Source of the DNA: Candidatus Poribacteria bacterium
GTDB taxonomy: Bacteria; Poribacteria; WGA-4E; WGA-3G
Length of the DNA: 64,000 nt
NCBI GenBank assembly: GCA_022822085.1
Contig: JAJECK010000036.1
Span: 1 to 64,000, forward strand
Direction: 5' to 3'
Made by a program: the position numbers and the translations under genes. Positions 1 through 7,880 of this stretch are shown piece after piece. The notes beneath the pieces are model-generated. The model had not been told where the DNA came from. It ran no database searches and saw only the letters and a list, made by a program, of their open reading frames with translations. Position 1 is the stretch's first letter. Every line of letters begins with the position of its first letter.

Positions 1-58
1 AGAGGCACGAAACCCGACAGGATAGCCACAATCAATACCTGTCGGGTTTCGTGCCTCT
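1..58. repeat. Perfect 21-bp inverted repeat at window edge
   Basis: Bases 1-21 and 38-58 are exact reverse complements, separated by a 16-base AT-rich loop. As RNA this would be a long, strong hairpin. There is no T tract on either side, so it is not a classical intrinsic terminator. It may be the end of an upstream gene's terminator or part of a dispersed palindromic element. The left boundary cannot be judged because the window starts here. Confidence 0.8.
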
Positions 59-224
59 ACCCGACCTACAGAAGAATGGTCCAAAAATAATTAAAATTGG
101 TACTACACGCAGGTCACCAGTAGTTATGGCAGCTAAAAACGACTTGATGATATCAAGTCAAAAATCCGCGTCATCTATGAATCTGCGACAATCCGAGATT
201 CAGACAAAATTAAAGGAGTTAAAA

Positions 225-2507
225 TTGAAAATACGTTTTCACATAGTATGTTATCTTCTCATTTTTATTAGCAGTTGGTTTTCGGTGGTATTAGCACAAG
301 AGGTGTCCATACCAGATTCCAATTTAGCATCGGCTGTGCGGAACGCCCTTGGTTTGCCACAAGAAACGCCAATCACACAACAATTGATGCAGAAATTGAG
401 AATCTTGAATGCTCAGGATGCACAAATTAGTGATTTGACAGGATTAGAACATGCAACGAATTTGGAATTATTAAATCTAAAGTCAAATCAAATTAGTGAC
501 ATTAGTGCATTAGCAGACTTAACTCAACTTGATTTACTATCACTTGCATCAAACCAGATCAAGGACATCACCCCACTCTCTACGTTAACAAATATAACTA
601 TGTTATGGCTCAATGAAAATCAAATTAGTTTTGTAAAGTCGCTTTCAGGTCTAACACAGTTGAGGACTTTATCCCTTGCATCCAATCAGATCAGAATCGT
701 AACGCCCCTTAAAAGTTTAACACAACTGGAAACTTTATACCTCAGTTCTAATCAGATCAGCAGCATAAGACCACTCAGAGATTTACCAAACTTGGAGGAA
801 TTATATATTGCGGATAACCCGATTTCAGATGTTTTTCAAATCCATCAAATGATTGCTGCAGGCATAACAGTAGATTTCGAAACCTCAGTCCCAAACGAGT
901 CCCAAGTTGCTTTAACGCGTGTGCTTTTCAATGAGATTCGTAACGCTTCTAACGATAGAAATGATTGGATAGAACTTAAAAATATCAGTAATAGGGACAT
1001 CCCTCTTTTAGAGTGGGAGATTAGCATTCTTACTCGCAGCGGTTCGTCAATCAGTGAGGAGATTGATATTGTCACGTTTCCAGATTGGACATTGCCGGCA
1101 GGTGGGATTTTACTTATAGCAAACACGGATCCGAGTGCAACAACACTTTTGAGAGGACAGAATATCAAAACACCAGATATTAGGCGCGGCGCACAACACG
1201 ACTACCTTGTTTCGGATAAACTCCAATTACCGAGAACGCCGTATCTGCTGATATTACGGAGCGCGCTGGATAAAAATGGTACACAAGAGGCAGTGGAGGA
1301 TGTTGCTGGCAGTTATTTCTTTGATGAACAGACTGCAGATCAACCGTTGACTGTGGGAACAGCATGGCAGCGGGCAACAATCAGTGAGGTGGGGTATGTC
1401 GGCGAGGCGTGGGAAGCAAGTGGGTACAAAGGCGGAATTGGATACCAACCGACAGCACCGAAAGACACAAGCCCTGGCACACCTGGATATCCCAACAACG
1501 CGCTGGTAAACCGAAGTTCCGTGGGACAGATTAGTATTAGCGAAGTAATGTTTAATAACCGAGTTCGCAATCGAACGGTGCAGCAGTGGATAGAAATAGC
1601 CAACAACTCCTACGCTGAAGCCGTAAATATCACAGGATGGGAACTCAAAATTGAAACTCGGCAGGGTAAACAGAATAAGTATTCAACTATTAACTTTACA
1701 GACCTGAATGTTCTACCGAACCAGACAGTGCTTTTGGTAACGGGAACAACAGCGAATGCAGCAAATATTCCTGATAAGCGCGTTTACAATCTTGTTGTGC
1801 ACCATATTGCAAGTATTCTGTTTAAGTTCGGAAGTAACAATGTGCTAAGTCCGGATGGGTTTTTCCTACAACTATCAACCCCGGATGGTATCGTAGTTGA
1901 TACAGTTGGAAATCTTGATGGTGATAGCCAAACACAGGACGAACCCGTGTGGGATTTACCTTCTGGGAAAGCGGATAGTGGTGCACGTAGTTCTATCCTT
2001 AGGCGTTATCATAAAGCAACTCGAAAGCCGATGATAGGCACAGAAGCATCAAGTTGGCGGAGTGCTACGGAGGTAAATCTTGGGAAGTCCTCTTACTTCG
2101 GTAATGCAACGGACATCGGTAATCCTGGGTATACGCTTGGTGGTATATTGCCTGTTACCCTATCCTATTTCCGTGCAGAAACTACGGATCAGGGTGTTAT
2201 CGTCAAATGGACTACCGAAGCAGAGGTAGACAACGCGGGATTCTATATCTACCGCAGTGAAACAAAGGATGGCGAATTCAAAGTCGTCAATCCTACGATG
2301 GTCCAAGGTGCAGGCACAACAGGGGAACGTCAGAATTACACGTGGACAGATACCACCGCTATATCGAATACCGTCTACTATTATCGGATAGAGGATGTAT
2401 CGCATGCAGGTGAGCACATGCAATTAGACACCGTTCGCTTGAGCGGACTTGTGTCAGCACGCGGTAAACTGACCACAAGATGGTCTGATTTGAAAACGCA
2501 AGAGTAA
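225..2507 (+). CDS. Secreted leucine-rich-repeat, lamin-tail-domain and FN3-like protein
   Basis: The start is taken as TTG at 225 because AAAGGAG lies at 212-218 and a good signal peptide follows at once (hydrophobic residues 5-23, likely cleavage after VLA). The longer frame opens inside the 1-58 palindrome and has no signal. The product is about 760 aa. Residues ~60-202 hold roughly six internalin-type 22-residue leucine-rich repeats (pattern L..L.L..NQI.DI..L). Two lamin-tail-like segments follow (near 229 and 433, with DWIELKN and QWIEIANN), then an Ig/FN3-like domain from about 643. The tail carries GKLTTRWSDLK, related to a motif ending three other proteins here. It is probably an exported binding or adhesion protein; ligand unknown. 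LRR and secretion are secure, the other domains are from pattern only. Confidence 0.85.
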   Translation: MKIRFHIVCYLLIFISSWFSVVLAQEVSIPDSNLASAVRNALGLPQETPITQQLMQKLRILNAQDAQISDLTGLEHATNLELLNLKSNQISDISALADLTQLDLLSLASNQIKDITPLSTLTNITMLWLNENQISFVKSLSGLTQLRTLSLASNQIRIVTPLKSLTQLETLYLSSNQISSIRPLRDLPNLEELYIADNPISDVFQIHQMIAAGITVDFETSVPNESQVALTRVLFNEIRNASNDRNDWIELKNISNRDIPLLEWEISILTRSGSSISEEIDIVTFPDWTLPAGGILLIANTDPSATTLLRGQNIKTPDIRRGAQHDYLVSDKLQLPRTPYLLILRSALDKNGTQEAVEDVAGSYFFDEQTADQPLTVGTAWQRATISEVGYVGEAWEASGYKGGIGYQPTAPKDTSPGTPGYPNNALVNRSSVGQISISEVMFNNRVRNRTVQQWIEIANNSYAEAVNITGWELKIETRQGKQNKYSTINFTDLNVLPNQTVLLVTGTTANAANIPDKRVYNLVVHHIASILFKFGSNNVLSPDGFFLQLSTPDGIVVDTVGNLDGDSQTQDEPVWDLPSGKADSGARSSILRRYHKATRKPMIGTEASSWRSATEVNLGKSSYFGNATDIGNPGYTLGGILPVTLSYFRAETTDQGVIVKWTTEAEVDNAGFYIYRSETKDGEFKVVNPTMVQGAGTTGERQNYTWTDTTAISNTVYYYRIEDVSHAGEHMQLDTVRLSGLVSARGKLTTRWSDLKTQE

Positions 2508-2578
2508 AACAGAAGCAGCGTTCCCTGACACTATAGTGAAACATATAATTAATCGGGTACTTTTGTACCGCAAACTGT

Positions 2579-2693
2579 ATAAAGATAAAAAAATAAATTA
2601 GGTAATGTAGCGAGGTTAGGAAACCTCGCCAGCAGGAGTACAACTGTCCTCGCCCAGAAGGAAAATTACCCAATTAATAAGTTAATCTTCATT
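2579..2693. repeat. MITE-like element B, copy 1
   Basis: This is a ~115-bp non-coding element with imperfect terminal inverted repeats: an ATAAAGATAAA-type left end and a TTAATCTTCAT right end. An internal palindrome CGAGGTT-agga-AACCTCG and the inner pair GGTAAT/ATTACC are present. A second copy with the same plan lies at 4874-4989, inserted in another element. No coding capacity. Boundaries are approximate because the left end is divergent. Confidence 0.6.
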
Positions 2694-2729
2694 TAGTTTG
2701 CGGACGTTCGGCACAAACTAAATGAAGAT
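2685..2729. repeat. 16-bp perfect inverted repeat (hairpin) at end of element B
   Basis: Bases 2685-2700 and 2714-2729 are exact reverse complements around a 13-base loop. The left arm contains the terminal sequence of MITE-like element B, so the hairpin may be a second, inverted element end fused to it, or a transcription-end structure downstream of the LRR gene. Confidence 0.75.
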
Positions 2730-2750
2730 AAAAAAATATTTCGATCCTTT

Positions 2751-2975
2751 CTTTAGTCCCGTCCGGACGCAATGTTTATAGAAGACGAATACATCCCATC
2801 TCTTCAGTCCCGTAGGGTCGATATGTTTATAGATAAACTTCATTCAAACCCTCTTTAGTCCCGTCCGGACGATATGTGTATTCCAACGACATATTATAAA
2901 CATATCGTCCCTATGGGACTAAAGAGAGGCGGTGACAGGATTTTCTATAGACATTCCGTCCGGACGGGACTGAAG
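2751..2975. repeat. Phased cluster of five ~31-bp REP-like palindromic repeats
   Basis: Consensus CTTTAGTCCCGTNNGGAC followed by GATATGTTTATAG. Forward copies start at 2751, 2802 and 2853, exactly 51 bp apart. Two inverted copies end at 2924 and 2975, again 51 bp apart. Each contains a GTCC...GGAC palindrome that varies between a CCCGTAGGG and a CCCGTCCGGAC form. The ~20-bp sequences between copies are unrelated to each other. Orientation flips and core variation argue against CRISPR and for a REP/BIME-like dispersed repeat. A sixth copy is at 3235. Confidence 0.75.
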
Positions 2976-3488
2976 ACATCCCTAAAGCGGATCTATCTGC
3001 TTAAGTTGACAGTTATGAGGACCGCTTGCACTCATCCCAACATCCGATAATTCATTCATAAAAAATAACATTTGTGATAAAATAACGAAAACTAAATAAC
3101 CCTGGCGATGTCATTAATCATCTTGACATCAGTATAGGAATTTGGTAATATGTAATAGGTCCTGAACGCTAATTTAACGACTTGTGCCAGTTAACAATAT
3201 GTTTATTTTCTATTCACACATATTTAATTTAACATATAAACATATCGTCCCTACGGGACTAAAGAACGGACAATCTAATGAGAAGTATTTACAAAACAAA
3301 TCATTAATGTTGAATAATGTTTAACATATAGTTATTTAGCACAACTCGTTAATTTACAAATTACATTGAGTTTTATTGAAATTCTATAAGACCATAGTCT
3401 ATCTATATAAAGTTCACAATTTCTACACTGTTTCTTTTTTGTACAGATTATTAAATTTTAGTGATTGATTATAGCAACGGAGTACATT
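2976..3488. other. AT-rich intergenic stretch with one isolated repeat copy
   Basis: No supported gene in about 500 bases. The only recognisable item is a sixth inverted copy of the REP-like repeat at 3235-3265, with the TAC-loop form of the palindrome. The promoter of the following GTPase gene presumably lies here, but no good -35/-10 pair was identified. Confidence 0.6.
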
Positions 3489-4448
3489 ATGCCTGCCAAT
3501 CTGCCTCCAACATACTATAAACTTAAGCATCAGCATGAAGCAGCCAAAACGGATGAGGAAAGGTTGAGTCTGTTAGAGGAGATGTTGCGTATTGTCCCAA
3601 AGCATAAAGGCACTGAAAAAGTTGTTTCGGATCTGCGCAAACGAATCGCTGTCATAAAAAAGGGGGAATCGGGTAAAGGTGGAAAAGGATCAGGAAAGAA
3701 AGGTTATAGTGAACATATACCAAAACAGGGGGCTGGACAACTTGTTATGTTAGGTCCTCCCAATAGTGGTAAATCACAGATACTCGCTAACTTTACAAAA
3801 GCAAAATCAGAAGTTTCACCGACACCATACACAACGACGATGCCGATTGTAGGTATGCTGCCTTACGAAAACATTCAATTCCAACTGATTGATACACCTT
3901 CAATTATGCAGGACTTTATTTCTCCATCTGTCTTGACATTAGTCAGAAACGCTGATTTATGTTTAGGTGTTGTGAGTCTTGCCAATGATAATCTGTTAGA
4001 TGAGTTAGATACTGTCCTGTCAGTGTTTAATGAGCAAAGAGGGGATGAACAGAATGGGGAATTGGGATATATCGTTGTGGCTAATCAACTTGATACACCT
4101 GGGGCAGATGAAAGATTAGATATATTATCGGAGTTTTATGGAGATGATTTGTCTATTTATGCAATATCCGCTGAAACTGGAGAAGGGAAAGCAGAATTTT
4201 TAGAAGGATTGTACGAGATATTGGACATTGTTCGTGTCTATCCTAAAGCGCCTGGCAAACAGGTAGAACGTGATGATCCTATTGTATTACCGAATGGTGC
4301 TACTGTGCTTGATGCTGCCCTTGGCTTACATAAAGATTTTGCGGAATTCAAATTTGCACGAATCTGGGGGCCTGAATGGCACGATGGACAACCTGTCAGT
4401 CGAAACGATATGATCAATGATGGAGATGTGGTAGAGTTTCATTTATAG
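3489..4448 (+). CDS. GTPase with C-terminal TGS domain (DRG/Obg-like)
   Basis: A cytoplasmic P-loop GTPase of about 319 aa. ATG at 3489 is preferred over an in-frame TTG at 3465 because CGGAG precedes it at a suitable distance. The N-terminal ~80 residues are a charged, probably helical region ending in a Gly/Lys-rich linker. G motifs are clear: G1 GPPNSGKS (~89-96), G3 DTPS (~135), G4 NQLD (~199) and G5 SAETGEG (~227). Residues ~265-319 form a TGS domain (LPNGATVLDAALGLHKDF...) ending DGDVVEFHL. DRG-type GTPases of this plan bind ribosomes or RNA, so a translation-related role is likely but unproven. It stands alone between repeat-rich stretches. Confidence 0.85.
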   Translation: MPANLPPTYYKLKHQHEAAKTDEERLSLLEEMLRIVPKHKGTEKVVSDLRKRIAVIKKGESGKGGKGSGKKGYSEHIPKQGAGQLVMLGPPNSGKSQILANFTKAKSEVSPTPYTTTMPIVGMLPYENIQFQLIDTPSIMQDFISPSVLTLVRNADLCLGVVSLANDNLLDELDTVLSVFNEQRGDEQNGELGYIVVANQLDTPGADERLDILSEFYGDDLSIYAISAETGEGKAEFLEGLYEILDIVRVYPKAPGKQVERDDPIVLPNGATVLDAALGLHKDFAEFKFARIWGPEWHDGQPVSRNDMINDGDVVEFHL

Positions 4449-4506
4449 TTGAGAAGTGTTTAAATAATCAAAATGTCTCAATATGTAGATTAGAAGGAGA
4501 TTCGTT

Positions 4507-4755
4507 GTGAAAACCAAAATACAAAAAACTGACAACAGTGATAGCATCTATTTCACAAAGGCAATGTTGGACACAGCAAAAATCAAAGCAGGGGATGAAG
4601 TCCAAGTAACAATTCAGAATGGTAGAATAATTATTGAAACTACTGCTATTGCCAGAAAACGAGTTGATTTGCATGACTTATTTGCTGATATGCCTGAGGA
4701 ATATCAACCGGAAGAAATAGATTGGGGTAAACCAGTTGGTGAAGAGGTATGGTAG
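4507..4755 (+). CDS. MazE/AbrB-like antitoxin, apparently orphan
   Basis: An 82-aa protein with a GTG start and a strong AGAAGGAG site just upstream. The pattern MKTKIQKTDNSDSIYFTKAM followed by KAGDEVQVTIQNGRIIIE matches the swapped-hairpin AbrB/MazE DNA-binding fold. The acidic C-terminal tail (PEEYQPEEIDWGKP) is of the kind that wraps around a MazF toxin. No toxin gene follows. An ATG overlapping the stop, where mazF would start, opens a frame of only eight codons (4749-4775), and a mobile-element insertion begins at about 4806. It is probably a relic or solitary regulator. Confidence 0.75.
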   Translation: MKTKIQKTDNSDSIYFTKAMLDTAKIKAGDEVQVTIQNGRIIIETTAIARKRVDLHDLFADMPEEYQPEEIDWGKPVGEEVW

Positions 4756-4775
4756 ATTTCACGTATTTGTTGTAA
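4749..4775 (+). pseudogene. Possible remnant of a toxin gene start
   Basis: ATG at 4749 overlaps the end of the MazE-like gene, the usual coupling for a toxin partner. It reads MVDFTYLL and then stops. It is too short to identify, and a chance ATG is possible. The position and the nearby element insertion make a lost mazF-like gene plausible. Confidence 0.3.
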
Positions 4776-4805
4776 GAAATACACATTTTAATTCCAATAA
4801 TGATA

Positions 4806-5074
4806 TTATAGTTAAATCTATAATTACCTTTACATTAGCGAGGTTAGGAAGAAATCAACGGTATGAATGCCATATGAAGATTAAGAAAATAAATCGGTAA
4901 TTTGGCGAGGTTAGGAAACCTCGCCAGCGGCGGAGGGAAACCTGCTTCAGACAGATAAAAAATTACCGAATTAATAAATTAATCTTCATTAGGCATTCCC
5001 CGCCTCGCCAGCGGGGGATGGTGTGGGGATCGTTGTTAATTGAAATGTGAACATATTTTCGGATTTTACTATAA
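4806..5074. repeat. MITE-like element A, copy 1, interrupted by element B
   Basis: The left end (4806, TTATAGTTAAATCTATAATT) and right end (TTTTACTATAA, ending 5074) match the uninterrupted copy at 30684-30834. The two copies share ~55 bp after the left end and ~60 bp before the right end. Here the element is split at 4873/4990 by MITE-like element B, which sits in the apical loop of A's internal hairpin (GAATGCC...GGCATTC). The right end lies 3 bp before the ATG of the next gene. Confidence 0.75.
4874..4989. repeat. MITE-like element B, copy 2, nested in element A
   Basis: About 116 bp with ~30-bp imperfect terminal inverted repeats. They begin with 11 identical bases (ATGAAGATTAA against TTAATCTTCAT) and share CGGTAATTT further in. 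The centre carries the same GCGAGGTTAGGAAACCTCGCC palindrome as copy 1. No open frame. A target-site duplication could not be resolved. Confidence 0.7.
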
Positions 5075-5077
5075 AAA

Positions 5078-6661
5078 ATGAAGAACAGAAAGCAGAAACA
5101 TCCATTCTTTATCTATTCCATTATAATACACATTATTCTTCTGTTCTGTTTGTGGTGGTATTCTCCAAGAAATGTATCACCACCAATAGATAGACCTGGA
5201 AGTGAGGGAGACCTTATACTTCTCCCACGCGTTACTGAACCCAAACCTCCAGAGATTGTTGAAATCCCTCGTCCTGAAATAACCGATAATTCTATTGAAG
5301 AAGAGGAAGAGGACCTAACTCCACCGAAACCAAGTGTTGATTTACAATTCCCGTCTTTAAGTATTGAAGAGCAAACACCTATATCCGTAAGAAATGCCCA
5401 AGGCAGTAGGTCCGACCATCATAACAATGACAGTGATATAGAGGTGACTACACATAGTACAAGAACATCTAATATAATACAGAAACCACAGACACATGAT
5501 ACGTCAGTCAAAATAGATCGACAGCAATTTACATTATCAGATATATCAAAAAACGTTCCTGATATTCCTCATGCCGACATAGGAACTGTCCATTTAACTT
5601 CGGGAGGAACATTAAGTGAAAATTCACCAAATGCGGGTGCTCCACAGATACATTACGGTGGTCACCGTGGTGATGCCTTTAGTGCAACTGGTATGACGAA
5701 TACATGGGGAGGTAGCAGTACATCAAGCGGTAGCAAAATCGGTGGTATCTATATCAAAATGATGGGTGAAATTGCAAATCAACTTACAGCAGCAACGACA
5801 GCAAAAAAGGTTGATATAGTCTTTTTGGTTGATGAAACTGCCAGTATGATGGACAATATCCGAGGTATACGTGCATATTTCGACCTTATATTTGATGCAT
5901 TCAAACGAGAAAAACGTGATGTTGCTTATGGGTTGGTGACATTCACGGATAAGGTAAAAACCTATGAACTTACAGATGATTTCGGCAAATTCAAAAATAG
6001 GTTGTTCAAGATCGATGTTGACCGAGGTGGAGACATCTCCGAAGCGGGATTAGATGCCTTGATGGAAGCTGCCACAAAGATGAAATTTAGAGACAATGCG
6101 CAACGTTTCTTTGTTCTGGCAAGTGATGCGGCTTTTCATGACGCTGATTTTAATGGTAGGTCGCAGTATAGTCTTGATGAAGTCATCTCAACTTTACAAA
6201 AGAAACAGATACGAGTGGAAGTAATTGGTCTTGAGTATCTGCCAATCAAACAGATAGCGATGGGGACTGGAGGAACATGGCGTGCAATACCCGGTAAGGG
6301 TTATTTAGAATATATCCCCCCAATAACACTTACTGAGAAAATGGTATCTAAATTAGGCACTCTCACTTATGATGAAGACACATTAGGTGATAAAATCACT
6401 GTATATGTCAACAATCCGCCTAGACCTAAACAGGTGACGTTAACTTGGAAGGTCCTTAATCCATTAGGAGAGAAGTGTTATGGTCCATTTAGCGAAACAA
6501 AATCAATACCCGATGATTCTTCCAAATATATAGAATTTATACCTGTTCTTGATGGCAATGCATTTTATAATATGCATGGGATATATACAGTAATCTATCG
6601 TCTTGAAAACGATCAAGAACACAAAAGTATTTTACGAAGAATGTTATCATACAAAGAATAG
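5078..6661 (+). CDS. TonB-like membrane-anchored protein with von Willebrand factor A domain
   Basis: 527 aa. Residues 10-28 form one N-terminal membrane segment (FFIYSIIIHIILLFCLWWY), followed by a Pro/Glu-rich linker with PKPPEIVEIPRPE, as in TonB-family or energy-transducer proteins. A long low-complexity spacer leads to a VWA domain at about 243-420. Its metal-binding (MIDAS) motif is DETAS (252-256), a DxTxS form of DxSxS. A ~100-residue beta-rich tail follows. It is probably anchored in the inner membrane with the VWA domain in the periplasm. The start abuts the end of a MITE-like element and has no clear ribosome site. It heads a co-directional run with M20, TPR and FG-GAP genes. Confidence 0.8.
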   Translation: MKNRKQKHPFFIYSIIIHIILLFCLWWYSPRNVSPPIDRPGSEGDLILLPRVTEPKPPEIVEIPRPEITDNSIEEEEEDLTPPKPSVDLQFPSLSIEEQTPISVRNAQGSRSDHHNNDSDIEVTTHSTRTSNIIQKPQTHDTSVKIDRQQFTLSDISKNVPDIPHADIGTVHLTSGGTLSENSPNAGAPQIHYGGHRGDAFSATGMTNTWGGSSTSSGSKIGGIYIKMMGEIANQLTAATTAKKVDIVFLVDETASMMDNIRGIRAYFDLIFDAFKREKRDVAYGLVTFTDKVKTYELTDDFGKFKNRLFKIDVDRGGDISEAGLDALMEAATKMKFRDNAQRFFVLASDAAFHDADFNGRSQYSLDEVISTLQKKQIRVEVIGLEYLPIKQIAMGTGGTWRAIPGKGYLEYIPPITLTEKMVSKLGTLTYDEDTLGDKITVYVNNPPRPKQVTLTWKVLNPLGEKCYGPFSETKSIPDDSSKYIEFIPVLDGNAFYNMHGIYTVIYRLENDQEHKSILRRMLSYKE

Positions 6662-6686
6662 ATATAGTGAAGATTTAGTTGTAAAT

Positions 6687-7853
6687 ATGAAAAATATGAT
6701 TTTTGAACAGTGTCATCAACTTTTTGATGAGATTGTTGATATTAGACGTGACATACATCAGCATCCTGAGTTAGGGTTTGATGTTGAACGAACTGCCGGT
6801 ATCGCAGCAGATGCGCTTGACGTCTTTGATATTCCTGTCAGAACAGGAATCGGTAAAACGGGTGTTGTTGGTGATTTGGAAGTTACTGGTGCGACCAAAC
6901 GTATAGCATTGCGTGCAGATATGGACGCACTTCCAATTCAAGAACAGACTAATGTTCCTTATAAATCTAAAATAGATGGCAAAGCACACCTATGTGGTCA
7001 CGATGCACACACTGCCATGCTCATTGGTACAGCAAGGATTCTATCTAATTTAAGAAACCAACTTAAAGCGAATATACGATTTATCTTTCAACCTTGTGAA
7101 GAAACATTTCCTGGCGGTGCTAAAGCCATGATTGCCGACGGTGTGCTTGAGGATGTTGACGAGATCTACGGTATTCATGTCTTTCCTCTGTATCCTGTAG
7201 GTAAATATGCAACTTGTACTGGACCGATGCTTGCACAATCAGATACTTTTGAAATTACAATAACAGGAAGGGGAGGACATGCGGCGTTTCCACACCTGAC
7301 AGTTGACCCGATTGTCATCGGGGCAGAGTTTGTGAATGCGGCGCAGTCCATTGTATCAAGAAATGTGGATCCGTTAGACTCTGCAGTTGTTAGTATCACA
7401 CAGTTTCACGGAGGCGATGCAAAGAATGTAATTCCCCCTTCAGTAACACTTGGTGGCACTGTTCGCGCTTTGGACGAAGAAGTCAATGTGCGTGTCCGTT
7501 CTCAGCTGGAAAGTCTACTTAATGGTATCGTAAACGCTCATAATGGAACATATACCTTTACTTATCAAGAAGGGTGTCCAGTTACATACAATCATGAACC
7601 GTGTGTTGAAAGTGTTCTTACATCAGCACATACATTGGTAGGTGAGGAGAATGTGATCTATCCTATATCCCCTATACTTGGTGGAGAAGATTTTGCCTAC
7701 TATTCTCAACATATCCCTGCTTGTTTTGTAATGGTGGGGGCTGGGAATGAACAGAAGGGTATCGTCAATATGTGTCATCATCCACAGTTTGATATAGATG
7801 AAAGCTGCATGGTCTACGGCATGGCGTTAACTGCGAGTCTCGGTTTAATGTAA
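6687..7853 (+). CDS. M20-family (M20D) metal-dependent amidohydrolase
   Basis: About 388 aa and cytoplasmic. The start at ATG 6687 is chosen because it lies after the upstream stop and directly before the conserved family start. A longer frame would overlap the VWA gene. The metal and catalytic signature is complete: LCGHDAH (Cys103, His105, His108), Glu138/139 in QPCEETFPGG, His164 in YGIHV, and a late His in CHHPQFD (~364). The dimerisation insert GRGGHAAFPHLTVDP is present. The family hydrolyses N-acyl amino acids, hippurate or N-acetyl-diaminopimelate, and the sequence does not fix the substrate. Only 25 bases separate it from the upstream gene, suggesting co-transcription. Confidence 0.9.
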   Translation: MKNMIFEQCHQLFDEIVDIRRDIHQHPELGFDVERTAGIAADALDVFDIPVRTGIGKTGVVGDLEVTGATKRIALRADMDALPIQEQTNVPYKSKIDGKAHLCGHDAHTAMLIGTARILSNLRNQLKANIRFIFQPCEETFPGGAKAMIADGVLEDVDEIYGIHVFPLYPVGKYATCTGPMLAQSDTFEITITGRGGHAAFPHLTVDPIVIGAEFVNAAQSIVSRNVDPLDSAVVSITQFHGGDAKNVIPPSVTLGGTVRALDEEVNVRVRSQLESLLNGIVNAHNGTYTFTYQEGCPVTYNHEPCVESVLTSAHTLVGEENVIYPISPILGGEDFAYYSQHIPACFVMVGAGNEQKGIVNMCHHPQFDIDESCMVYGMALTASLGLM

Positions 7854-7880
7854 TTATGATAGACAAGGAATAGATTAATT

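Noticed and set aside
51-224. N-terminal extension of the LRR protein
   Set aside because: It begins inside the 1-58 palindrome, has no ribosome site and would bury the signal peptide. TTG 225 with AAAGGAG fits better.
2751-2975. CRISPR array
   Set aside because: Repeat-spacer regularity is present, but copies flip orientation, the repeat core varies, spacers are only ~20 bases and no cas gene is nearby.
7050-7400. Minus-strand ORFs inside the M20 gene and similar shadows elsewhere
   Set aside because: They lie wholly within well-supported genes, lack ribosome sites and show no domain pattern.
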